From Bacillota bacterium (lineage in GTDB: Bacteria; Bacillota; Clostridia; Christensenellales; Aristaeellaceae): a stretch of 49,640 nt of DNA. The notes beneath the pieces are model-generated. The model ran no database searches and was not told the DNA's origin. It worked only from the letters and a program-made list of their open reading frames with translations. The stretch covers positions 1 to 49,640 of the forward strand of contig JAEZHM010000061.1 of assembly GCA_023416585.1 (NCBI GenBank), read 5' to 3'. Position numbers and translations under genes: made by a program. Below, piece after piece: positions 42,787 through 49,640 of the stretch (position 1 is the first letter of the stretch; every line of letters starts with the position of its first letter).

Positions 42787-43860
42787 TTAATCCGGGAGCT
42801 TGACCACCCATCCAAACGGATCGGGCTCCTGCCCCGACTGTATACCTGTCAGCGTATCGTAGAGCCGGCGCGTAACACGGCCGATCCCTCCGTCGCCAAC
42901 TGTTTCCTTTTCACCTTTGAAGCACAATTCTCCCACCGGCGAGACCACCGCCGCCGTGCCTGTACCAAAGGCTTCCGTCAGCTTTCCAGCCTTGATGTCC
43001 TCAAAAATGTCTTCAATGGCCAGACGCCCTTCCTCCACCTCGTATCCAAGGTAGGATGCCAGCTTCATAACGCTGTCCCTGGTGATGCCGGGAAGGATGC
43101 TGCCGTTAAGCGCCGGGGTTACAACCTTGTTGCCGTAAACAAACATCATGTTCATGGCGCCTACTTCTTCCACATACCTGCGCTCCACGCCATCCAGCCA
43201 CAGAACCTGTACATAGCCCTTCTTTTCGGCCATTTCCGCCGCCAGTATAGAGGCTGCATAGTTGCCCGCCGCTTTGGCATGGCCTACGCCGCCGCGCACG
43301 GCCCGGACGAATTCATCCTCCACATAGATGCCTATGGGTGCCAGCCCGCCCGGATAATAAGCCCCGCTGGGCGACAGTATAATGGCAAAACGGTATGTTT
43401 TGGAGGCATGCACCCCCAGGAACGGATCCGTCGCAATAATAAATGGCCGGATATATAGTGACGTTCCCTGTGTATGGGGTACCCATTCTTTTTCCAATTG
43501 AAGCAGTTGAACAAGGCCGGCCATGCAAAGATCGATATCCAGTTGAGGCATGCACATGCGCTCGGCGGAACGATTCATCCGAAGGAAGTTGTCCCTTGGC
43601 CTGAAAAGCTGCAGGCTGCCATCCTTTGCGTGATAGCATTTGGTCCCCTCGAAAATCGCCTGGCCATAATGCAGAACCATCGAAGCTGGATCCATGGCAA
43701 ATGGGCCGTATGGAACAATCCTCGCGTCATGCCACCCTAAATCAGGCGCATAATCGAGCAAAAACATATGGTCCGTAAAAAGTTTGCCAAATCCCAGTTT
43801 GCTTTCGCCGACCGGCTTGGCTTTTTTTTCCTTGGCCAGCGTTACCTTAATTTCCTGCAT
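42787..43860 (-). CDS. ilvE: Branched-chain amino acid aminotransferase
   Basis: 357 residues, the longer BCAT type II form. Fold type IV PLP enzyme with the lysine in GHAKAAGNYAAS and the substrate/cofactor motif EEVGAMNMMFVYG, then LNGSILPGITRDSVMKLA. It interconverts branched-chain amino acids and their keto acids with glutamate. GGAGG before ATG. No T-box was found upstream; a plain promoter is present. Confidence 0.96.
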   Translation of the reverse strand: MQEIKVTLAKEKKAKPVGESKLGFGKLFTDHMFLLDYAPDLGWHDARIVPYGPFAMDPASMVLHYGQAIFEGTKCYHAKDGSLQLFRPRDNFLRMNRSAERMCMPQLDIDLCMAGLVQLLQLEKEWVPHTQGTSLYIRPFIIATDPFLGVHASKTYRFAIILSPSGAYYPGGLAPIGIYVEDEFVRAVRGGVGHAKAAGNYAASILAAEMAEKKGYVQVLWLDGVERRYVEEVGAMNMMFVYGNKVVTPALNGSILPGITRDSVMKLASYLGYEVEEGRLAIEDIFEDIKAGKLTEAFGTGTAAVVSPVGELCFKGEKETVGDGGIGRVTRRLYDTLTGIQSGQEPDPFGWVVKLPD

Positions 43861-43939
43861 GCGGTGCCTCCATTCTTCCGTACAACCAGCGTATAACCGC
43901 CTTCTTAAGCACAGCTACAAAAATAGTTACCGTCGATTT

Positions 43940-43967
43940 ATTATACAAGGTTGATAGTTTGTGTCAA
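43940..43967 (-). promoter_or_regulatory. Promoter of the ilvE operon
   Basis: Minus strand TTGACA (43962-43967), 16-base spacer, TATAAT (43940-43945). The 380-base gap between ilvE and the EamA gene otherwise shows nothing beyond the EamA promoter. Confidence 0.8.
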
Positions 43968-44164
43968 GCTTTTTCCCCTGACAATTTGGGGCAATTGTAT
44001 GCATTTCTCCGATGAAATGGAAAGGCGCACAGACCGCATGCGACACCCTTAGGAGAACATGCCTTACAGATTTGTATTGCAACAAAGAGACAGCGGGCTT
44101 TTCGCCATAAACCTTTTCATTCTTCCCCAGAATTTTCCTGGATGAAATTTCACCATATCCTTTC

Positions 44165-44193
44165 TTGTTCTTTGATGCCAGGGCTGTTATAAT
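44165..44193 (+). promoter_or_regulatory. Promoter of the EamA-UMF1 operon
   Basis: TTGTTC (44165-44170), 17 bases, TATAAT (44188-44193), about 47 bases before the EamA start. Confidence 0.7.
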
Positions 44194-44239
44194 GAGGAAA
44201 ATAACATATCAATATATTACTTCTGACGGAGGGGTCTGT

Positions 44240-44656
44240 ATGTGGATCATATATGCTATTCTATCCGCAGTGTTCGCTTCCCTGACCGCCATACTATCCA
44301 AAATCGGCATTTCCGGCATCAATTCCAATCTTTCCACCGCCATCCGCACGGTGGTGGTAGTCATTATGGCATGGGCCGTTGTGTTTATAACGGGTCAGCA
44401 CCGGGGGCTTGCAGACGTCACCGGGCGCAATCTTTTGTTTCTTGTCCTCTCCGGGATCGCCACCGGATTGTCATGGCTTTTTTACTTTAAAGCGCTGCAG
44501 ATGGGTGATGTTAGCATGGTGGTACCCATTGACAAGTTCAGTGTAGTGATCACCATGGTGCTGGCCTTTATCTTCCTGAAAGAGTCACCATCCTTGAAAA
44601 CCATTATTGGCGGCGGGCTGATTACCGCCGGCACCATCGTTCTGATACTGAAATAG
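44240..44656 (+). CDS. Single-domain EamA-family transporter
   Basis: 138 residues; ATG with GGAGGGG five bases upstream. Five membrane segments and one EamA repeat, with the typical LFYFKALQMGDVSMVVPIDKFSVVITMVLAFIFLKE. Full-length members have two such repeats; this half-size type must dimerise to work. Substrate unknown (drug/metabolite transporter superfamily). Nineteen bases before the UMF1 transporter gene. Confidence 0.92.
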   Translation: MWIIYAILSAVFASLTAILSKIGISGINSNLSTAIRTVVVVIMAWAVVFITGQHRGLADVTGRNLLFLVLSGIATGLSWLFYFKALQMGDVSMVVPIDKFSVVITMVLAFIFLKESPSLKTIIGGGLITAGTIVLILK

Positions 44657-44675
44657 AACGGGGAGGTAAAATCAA

Positions 44676-45950
44676 ATGCTTCGGAAATTCACAAAGGAAG
44701 AAAAAGGCTGGATCATGTATGACTGGGCCAACTCTGCCTTTGCCGCCATTATCCTGGCCATCGTTCTGCCGCCGTTTTTCGACAAAATGGCACCAAGTGA
44801 CGCCGGCCCATGGTGGGGCTATGCCACCAGCATCGCTTCCCTGATTGGCGCTTTAACTGCGCCTTTTCTTGGCACGCTGGGTGATTACAAGAACTACAAA
44901 ATGAGGTTGTTTACGGCCTTCGCCCTACTTGGCGCTGCTGCAACTGCGCTTCTTGCCTTCACAAAAAGCTGGCAGTTGATGCTGGTTTTTTACATTCTTG
45001 GCTCCATAGGTTTCAACGCTTCCTGTGTGTTCTATGACGGCTTTTTGCCGGATGTGACGACGGAAGACCGTATGGATATGGTCTCCAGCTATGGTTACGG
45101 CATGGGTTATATCGGGGGCAGCACCATTCCCCTTTTGATCGCTCTGGCGCTTATCATGTTTGGCGATAAAATCGGTATTTCATCCGATACGGCATGCCAG
45201 ATTTCCTTTTTCATTACTGCCGTTTGGTGGATCATATTCACCATTCCCATGTGGAGGTCGGTGAAGCAAAGGCATTTTATTGAGCAGCGCGGCAGCCTGG
45301 TCAAACAAACATCTTTTAGATTGATTTCCGTAGCCCGCCGGATACTTACCAACAAGGCTGTTCTTTTGTTCCTTTTGGCGTACTTCTTTTACATTGACGG
45401 CGTTGGCACAATCATCCATATGGCATCCATCTTCGGCAGCAGCATGGGCCTTGGGCAGACGGAACTCATCATCATCCTGCTGGTGGTTCAGCTGGTAGCC
45501 TTTCCCTGTGCCATATTCTACGGGCTGCTGGCCCGCAAATGGAGCGTCAGGACCATGCTGCTCACCGGGATTATCACATATTTGGTAATCTGCGCGGTGG
45601 CCATGTTCCTGGAACCCTTGAGGGCTCTTGGCAAGACGCCTCTGCTGCTTGGCTTCATGGCGCTGGCGGTGCTGGTAGGCACAGCCCAGGGCGGCATCCA
45701 GGCGCTGAGCCGCAGCTTTTTCGGTAAGCTTGTGCCCCCGGAGTCCGCCAATGAGTTTTTCGGTTTCTACGATATCTTCGGCAAGTTTTCAGCCGTGCTC
45801 GGCCCCTTCCTGTTTGGCCTGGTATGGGATGCCACGCAAAAGTCTTACCTGGGCGTAATTCCAGTACTGATGATGTTCATCGTTGGCGGCGGGCTGTTTA
45901 TGCTGGTGCCTGAGAATATAGAAAAGTTATCCTCATCCCGGCAGGAATGA
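44676..45950 (+). CDS. MFS transporter, UMF1 (Atg22-like) family
   Basis: 424 residues with about 12 membrane segments. Diagnostic N-terminus WIMYDWANSAFAAIILAIVLPPFF, then ASCVFYDGFLPDV and GGIQALSRSFFGKLVPPESANEFFGFYDIFGKF. The family is related to vacuolar amino-acid exporter Atg22; bacterial substrates are not established. GGGGAGG before ATG. Ends at a bidirectional terminator. Confidence 0.95.
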   Translation: MLRKFTKEEKGWIMYDWANSAFAAIILAIVLPPFFDKMAPSDAGPWWGYATSIASLIGALTAPFLGTLGDYKNYKMRLFTAFALLGAAATALLAFTKSWQLMLVFYILGSIGFNASCVFYDGFLPDVTTEDRMDMVSSYGYGMGYIGGSTIPLLIALALIMFGDKIGISSDTACQISFFITAVWWIIFTIPMWRSVKQRHFIEQRGSLVKQTSFRLISVARRILTNKAVLLFLLAYFFYIDGVGTIIHMASIFGSSMGLGQTELIIILLVVQLVAFPCAIFYGLLARKWSVRTMLLTGIITYLVICAVAMFLEPLRALGKTPLLLGFMALAVLVGTAQGGIQALSRSFFGKLVPPESANEFFGFYDIFGKFSAVLGPFLFGLVWDATQKSYLGVIPVLMMFIVGGGLFMLVPENIEKLSSSRQE

Positions 45951-45966
45951 TTTTTTCTGTCGAATG

Positions 45967-46003
45967 AAAAGCGCCGGAAGTTTGAACTGCTTCCGGCGCT
46001 TTT
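45967..46003. terminator. Bidirectional terminator between UMF1 and the dehydrogenase gene
   Basis: AAAAGCGCCGGAAG / CTTCCGGCGCTTTT, a perfect 14-base inverted repeat around a 9-base loop. Confidence 0.93.
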
Positions 46004-46004
46004 A

Positions 46005-46964
46005 TCATGCATAGATTTCCGGGTTCACCACATTGGGCGGCCTTCTGCCTGACAACGCTTCCAGAATGCGGATGCAGGCGTCATGGGCCATGGCGTTCCG
46101 GGCTTCCAGCGTATTGGTGCCGATATGGGGCGTGAGTACCACCCTGTCAAGTGCCAACAGTTCATCTGGAATGTGAGGCTCATGGGGAAACACATCCAGC
46201 CCCGCGGCAAAAAGCTTATCCTCCCTGATCATTGCCGCCAGCGCCTGATAATCCACAACAGCCCCTCTGGCGGTATTGATAAGGATGGCCGTAGGCTTCA
46301 ATAAGGAAAGGCGCTCGGCGGACAAGAGATTGTTCGTCTCCTTGGTCAGCGGGCAATGAATGCTGATGATATCCGCCTGCTTAAGCAGCACGTCAAGGGG
46401 CAGGTATTCTGCGCCCAGTTCCTTATCCTGCGAAAGTCTGCGGCGGTTATGGTACACCACCCGCATGTTCATCAGGCGGCCAAACTGCGCCACAACGTTA
46501 CCTATATTCCCAAGGCCAATAATGCCAAGCGTGCGCCCGGCAAGCCCTTGTCCCATAAACCTGCCCATGCCAAAAAGCGATTCCGGCTGAACACTTCGCA
46601 TCTTTCTATCCAGCTCGCCGAGGCGCCGGGCGCAGGAAAGCATGAGTCCGATTGCGATTTCCGCGGTAGGTTGTGCGGTACTTTCCGGGCAGTTGGTGAC
46701 GGGGATCCCACGGCGTGTGGCGGCTGCTACGTCGATCCTGTCATATCCAGCGCCATAGTTGCTGATGATTTTAAGTTTTGGCGCCACGTCGATCATTTCC
46801 GCGCTAACAGCCCCGCAAGCCAGAACGGCATCAGCCGTTAAAAGCAGCGGAAACAATTCCTCCCGCGAATATGCATGGCCAAACTCCGGGCAGGATACCC
46901 GGTGGCCGTTTAGTATGGAAAAAGCGCCGGACGGTATGCCGTGTGTAACAACGATCATCGCCAT
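46005..46964 (-). CDS. D-2-hydroxyacid dehydrogenase (phosphoglycerate dehydrogenase superfamily)
   Basis: 319 residues. NAD site GIIGLGNIGNVV; catalytic Arg in LINTARGAVVD, Glu in GLDVFPHEP, His in LTPHIGTNT. It reduces a 2-keto acid to a D-2-hydroxy acid or the reverse; residues do not identify the substrate, and no serine-pathway genes are near, so glyoxylate/hydroxypyruvate-type activity is as likely as phosphoglycerate. AAAGGAG lies 12 bases before the chosen ATG, rather far. A TATAAT upstream (about 47000) could be its -10. Confidence 0.92.
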   Translation of the reverse strand: MAMIVVTHGIPSGAFSILNGHRVSCPEFGHAYSREELFPLLLTADAVLACGAVSAEMIDVAPKLKIISNYGAGYDRIDVAAATRRGIPVTNCPESTAQPTAEIAIGLMLSCARRLGELDRKMRSVQPESLFGMGRFMGQGLAGRTLGIIGLGNIGNVVAQFGRLMNMRVVYHNRRRLSQDKELGAEYLPLDVLLKQADIISIHCPLTKETNNLLSAERLSLLKPTAILINTARGAVVDYQALAAMIREDKLFAAGLDVFPHEPHIPDELLALDRVVLTPHIGTNTLEARNAMAHDACIRILEALSGRRPPNVVNPEIYA

Positions 46965-47096
46965 ATTGCATAGATTCTCCTTTGCCTGAACTGCCGTCCA
47001 TTATAGCAGGAGGTATCATGAAGGGCAAGGTTTTCCATGCCTTCCTCATTGTCAGCGCCCCGCCTGGGCATACTGGCGCAAAAGGAGGTCAGCGCC

Positions 47097-48464
47097 ATGG
47101 ATGGTCATCCTATTTGGATAACAGAGGAAAGAACTGCATATCCGCCACTTCGGGGCAGACAGCAGGCGGAAGCCGTGGTTATAGGCGGCGGGCTGTGCGG
47201 TGTTACTACCGCTTACCTTATGCAGCTTGGCGGTCTGAACGTTATGCTTCTTGAGGCAGACAGGCTGGGCCACGGCGCTTCCGGCCATACCATGGCAAAG
47301 GTAACAGTGCAGCATGGATTGATATACAGCCGGTTAAAAAAGCAATGGGGCATGGAAGTAGCCCAGGCATATGCAATCAGTCAGACAGGCGCTTTGAGTG
47401 CCATGGCGGGTCTGGTGGAAGAAAAGCATATATCCTGCGGCTGGACATGGCAGGACGCATCTCTTTGTGCCCTGAACCATGAGGAAGAGCTTCTTTTGGA
47501 GGCGGAGGAAGAGGCAGCACAGGAAGCTGGCGTTAATGCCTCGCTGAAGGCAGGCAGCGAATGCCCCATACCTTCCCGGAAGATATTGACAGTACAAGCT
47601 CAGGCCATGTTTGATCCATATGCCTATTTATACGCTCTTGCCGATGCCTTTACCTTATTGGGAGGGCGCATTCACGAAGACAGCCGGGTTTTGGCGATAA
47701 ACACGCAAAGCGTATCAACAGAAACAGGCTCAGTGCATTCCCCTTTCGTAGTTATCGCCACCCATTTTCCTATCATCAATTTCCCCGGTTGGTATTTTTT
47801 GAGGGCGCGGCAGCAGCGCAGTCATGTAATGGCGCTTGAAGGAGTGCCCTCCTTTCAGGGGATGTACCTGCATATTGCAGAAGGCGGCTTTTCCCTTCGC
47901 AGTCATGGCGGCCTAACGCTGCTTGGCGCTTTTGATTATACCTGCGGAACGCACGTGGATACGGATCATGGCGAACTCCTGCGCCGCAAAGCCGCCACTT
48001 TCTTTCCCGATGCCCATCCTATTGCCGCCTGGCACAGCCAGGATCTGATAAGTGCCGACGGGCTGCCATTCATAGGCCCCTACAGTAAAAGAACGCCCAA
48101 CCATTTTGTGGCTGCGGGTTTTTCCAAGTGGGGCATGACAAACAGCATGGCGGCCGCCCAGGCCATCAGCGCACGTATCCTTGGCGAGCCGCTGCCCGAA
48201 TCGAAAATCTTTGATCCTGCACGTACGATCAAACACAGCGTATTCCCAGTGCTGTCCATTTTTGCAAAAACCTCTGCATCCTATCTTGCAGGCCTGCACC
48301 GCAAAAGCGCGCCCCGCTGCCCGCACATGGGATGCAAGCTGAAATATATGGATGCTACAGCAAGCTGGGACTGCCCGTGCCACGGCTCACGGTTCGACAG
48401 CATCGGGCGCATCAAAAATGAACCGGCAGTGCGGCCTGCCTCGATCAAAAACAAAAACCGGTGA
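47097..48464 (+). CDS. FAD-dependent oxidoreductase with C-terminal Rieske-type motif (YhfW-like)
   Basis: 455 residues; ATG chosen for AAAGGAGG eight bases upstream. DAO-type FAD domain: EAVVIGGGLCGVTTAYL, LLEADRLGHGASGHTMAKVT, and near residue 320 ADGLPFIGPY. The last ~60 residues hold Rieske ligands CPHMGC and CPCHGSRF for a [2Fe-2S] cluster, but the strands that normally precede them are missing, so this is a minimal Rieske module. It resembles Bacillus YhfW; substrate unknown, amine or amino-acid oxidation possible. No signal peptide. Stands alone. Confidence 0.9.
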   Translation: MDGHPIWITEERTAYPPLRGRQQAEAVVIGGGLCGVTTAYLMQLGGLNVMLLEADRLGHGASGHTMAKVTVQHGLIYSRLKKQWGMEVAQAYAISQTGALSAMAGLVEEKHISCGWTWQDASLCALNHEEELLLEAEEEAAQEAGVNASLKAGSECPIPSRKILTVQAQAMFDPYAYLYALADAFTLLGGRIHEDSRVLAINTQSVSTETGSVHSPFVVIATHFPIINFPGWYFLRARQQRSHVMALEGVPSFQGMYLHIAEGGFSLRSHGGLTLLGAFDYTCGTHVDTDHGELLRRKAATFFPDAHPIAAWHSQDLISADGLPFIGPYSKRTPNHFVAAGFSKWGMTNSMAAAQAISARILGEPLPESKIFDPARTIKHSVFPVLSIFAKTSASYLAGLHRKSAPRCPHMGCKLKYMDATASWDCPCHGSRFDSIGRIKNEPAVRPASIKNKNR

Positions 48465-48634
48465 AACTAAACCATGCCTTTCAATAACCCTTCCTTATTC
48501 AAAAGGATTTTCCGCATTTCAAAACGGGTCATTCGCAAATTGCAACACATTTGAACAGAAATAAAAATTTTTTTCAATGTTATGACAAATTATTTCCTTC
48601 CAGCAGAAATTTGAAATTTTTTTGCATCAGTTCC

Positions 48635-48663
48635 TTGCATATTTAACATCCATAGTTTATAAT
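48635..48663 (+). promoter_or_regulatory. Promoter of the 230-residue unknown gene
   Basis: TTGCAT (48635-48640), 17 bases, TATAAT (48658-48663), in AT-rich sequence about 70 bases before the start. The rest of the 48465-48734 gap holds A/T-tracts only. Confidence 0.75.
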
Positions 48664-48734
48664 GTAACAAGGATTAATGGTGCACTTTTCCATCACTAAA
48701 AGTACGAAAGCATTCGGCTCAGGGAGGCTGCCAC

Positions 48735-49427
48735 ATGGCAATTGATGCATTTTCAGATTCCATCAAGTCCCAGGAGGATATGTACAGGCAGCTGCTCATG
48801 CGCCTAACTGGTGTTTTTGCTGCGAATGTCCATCTTGCCCCTGACGGCTCCATTACTGAAATTCATATCCTGGGCAGCAGCCTGCGCCATCCCAAGCAGA
48901 TTATGCGTGATGTGCAATCGGCATTGGCTTCCGCCTATGGTGTAATGGTAGATCACCGTATCATCAGCATAGCTCAGCTGCGGCAAGATCCAGTCCAGTC
49001 TGAGGAACATATTGTATCGACCCCCACCGGCGAAGTCAGGCTGCGTACCCATGAATTTACCCAAAATGTGGTTGGAAACCAATATAACGTAAAGATCTCC
49101 CTCACGAAGGATGATATAGAATACACTGGTCGCTGTTCCTGCAGAAATACACCCATCCAGCGGCCCCGTGCGGTAGCCAATGCCGTGCTTCAGGCAGTCC
49201 ACAGCTTCCTGGGAGTGGAAGATGTGTTCCTGTTGCTATCAGTTCAGTTCACACAGTTATCCAGCATCAAGGTGGTTATGGTAGCGATTGAGTGCATGAA
49301 TATGCAGGCTGCACCGGTGCTCATTGGTGCGGCAGAATGCAGTGTCGATGAATCCCAGGCCATCGTACGGGCTACCCTTTCTGCCTTGAACCGCAAACTT
49401 GCCTTTATGGCATCCAATCCCAGTTGA
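48735..49427 (+). CDS. Conserved-looking protein of unknown function
   Basis: 230 residues, ATG with GGGAGG seven bases upstream and a good promoter. Two alpha/beta halves appear similar in plan: residues 15-85 (VHLAPDGSITEIHILGSSLRHPKQIMRDVQSAL ... VDHRIISIAQL) and residues 105-225 (VKISLTKDDIEYTGR ... AVANAVLQAVHSFL ... VVMVAIECMNMQ). No signal peptide or membrane segment. I cannot name a family or function. Confidence 0.8.
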   Translation: MAIDAFSDSIKSQEDMYRQLLMRLTGVFAANVHLAPDGSITEIHILGSSLRHPKQIMRDVQSALASAYGVMVDHRIISIAQLRQDPVQSEEHIVSTPTGEVRLRTHEFTQNVVGNQYNVKISLTKDDIEYTGRCSCRNTPIQRPRAVANAVLQAVHSFLGVEDVFLLLSVQFTQLSSIKVVMVAIECMNMQAAPVLIGAAECSVDESQAIVRATLSALNRKLAFMASNPS

Positions 49428-49527
49428 AAACAGGTCCGTCCACGCCGTGACGCGCTACATCTTAGCGAAGCCAAAACCGCCTGTCCTATTTAGCGTATGG
49501 CAGAGCCTTTTTGAGGAGGCTGTATCC

Positions 49528-49611
49528 GTGAATAAGGCCAAGATCGTTGTCGCGTTGATTTCCCTGGTGTCCTTGGTTTTGTCCTGTGGGGCGTACATGA
49601 CCTGGAGGTAG
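49528..49611 (+). CDS. 27-residue single-pass membrane peptide
   Basis: GTG with GAGGAGG eight bases upstream. The product has two basic residues at the start (MNKAKIVV), one hydrophobic segment (VALISLVSLVLSCGAYM) and WR at the end, so it is a tiny membrane peptide. It lies 100 bases after the preceding gene and directly before another probable start, suggesting an upstream small gene of an operon running out of the window. Confidence 0.55.
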   Translation: MNKAKIVVALISLVSLVLSCGAYMTWR

Positions 49612-49618
49612 TAGTGCA

Positions 49619-49640
49619 TTGGGCGTGGCGGACCTGTTTT
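49619..49640 (+). CDS. Possible first codons of the next gene (right edge)
   Basis: GGAGG at 49604-49608, inside the end of the membrane-peptide gene, is ten bases before a TTG that would read MGVADLF and five before a GTG at 49614 in another frame. Only seven codons are visible. Confidence 0.3.

Noticed and set aside
43861..44000. Possible branched-chain T-box before ilvE
   Set aside because: No AGAGAG, T-box or terminator motifs; only a standard promoter.
46993..47254. Plus-strand frame starting behind GGAGG before the FAD/Rieske gene
   Set aside because: It runs out of frame through the start of the flavoprotein gene with a nonsense Arg/Tyr-rich product; the GGAGG there is probably chance or part of the divergent promoter region.

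Overview
This window reads as part of the chromosome of an anaerobic, low-to-moderate GC Gram-positive bacterium of the class Clostridia (Bacillota). The reasons are strong AGGAGG-type ribosome binding sites throughout, frequent TTG/GTG starts placed by those sites, a tyrosine T-box leader, NrdR- and ArgR-type operators, class II (B12-dependent) ribonucleotide reductase, pyruvate phosphate dikinase, a flavodiiron protein, the asp23-fakA-recG order and an XRE/DUF2975 pair. No tRNA, rRNA, CRISPR array, insertion sequence or prophage was seen. The one clear decay product is a 3' remnant of a 5'-nucleotidase-type gene near 4.1 kb.

Layout. 0-2 kb: the first codons of a gene running off the left edge, a small NrdD-C-terminus-like protein with an NrdR-type box upstream, an XRE regulator coupled to a 48-codon basic peptide, and a tocopherol-cyclase-like protein. 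2-11.4 kb: a region rich in redox and nitrosative defence genes. It holds a flavodiiron protein-superoxide dismutase operon, a secretory/membrane-anchored metallopeptidase, rsgA with an attenuator-like leader, and a Crp/Fnr regulator (with a 58-residue protein downstream). Divergent from that regulator is a ferredoxin-cupin-DUF1858-DUF438/hemerythrin/PAS operon, followed by a methionine sulfoxide reductase MsrAB fusion. 11.4-17.2 kb: an ECF sigma factor, zinc anti-sigma factor and secreted propeller/solute-binding protein operon, a polysaccharide deacetylase and a TetR regulator with its own palindromic operator.

17.3-31.2 kb is housekeeping: ppdK; asp23-fakA-recG; class II ribonucleotide reductase behind two NrdR boxes; then a tyrosine T-box operon of aminotransferase-tyrS-yigZ-alkD. 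31.2-33.7 kb: a polysaccharide flippase and the DUF2975/XRE pair. 33.8-38.9 kb: carA and an unusual carB whose single reading frame continues into a complete-length diaminopimelate epimerase domain, under a promoter covered by two ARG-box-like palindromes. 39-43.9 kb: a secreted protein of unknown function and the operon ilvE-unknown-rluA-HAD phosphatase. 44-49.6 kb: an EamA/UMF1 transporter pair, a D-2-hydroxyacid dehydrogenase, a YhfW-like FAD/Rieske protein, a conserved-looking protein of unknown function, a 27-residue membrane peptide and the probable first codons of the next gene.

The observations most worth following are the CarB-DapF fusion, in which the first catalytic cysteine of the epimerase is alanine and a ribosome binding site precedes an internal ATG; the shared NrdR-type boxes upstream of two ribonucleotide-reductase-related genes; and the tyrosine T-box that puts an aminotransferase of unassigned substrate under tyrosine control.
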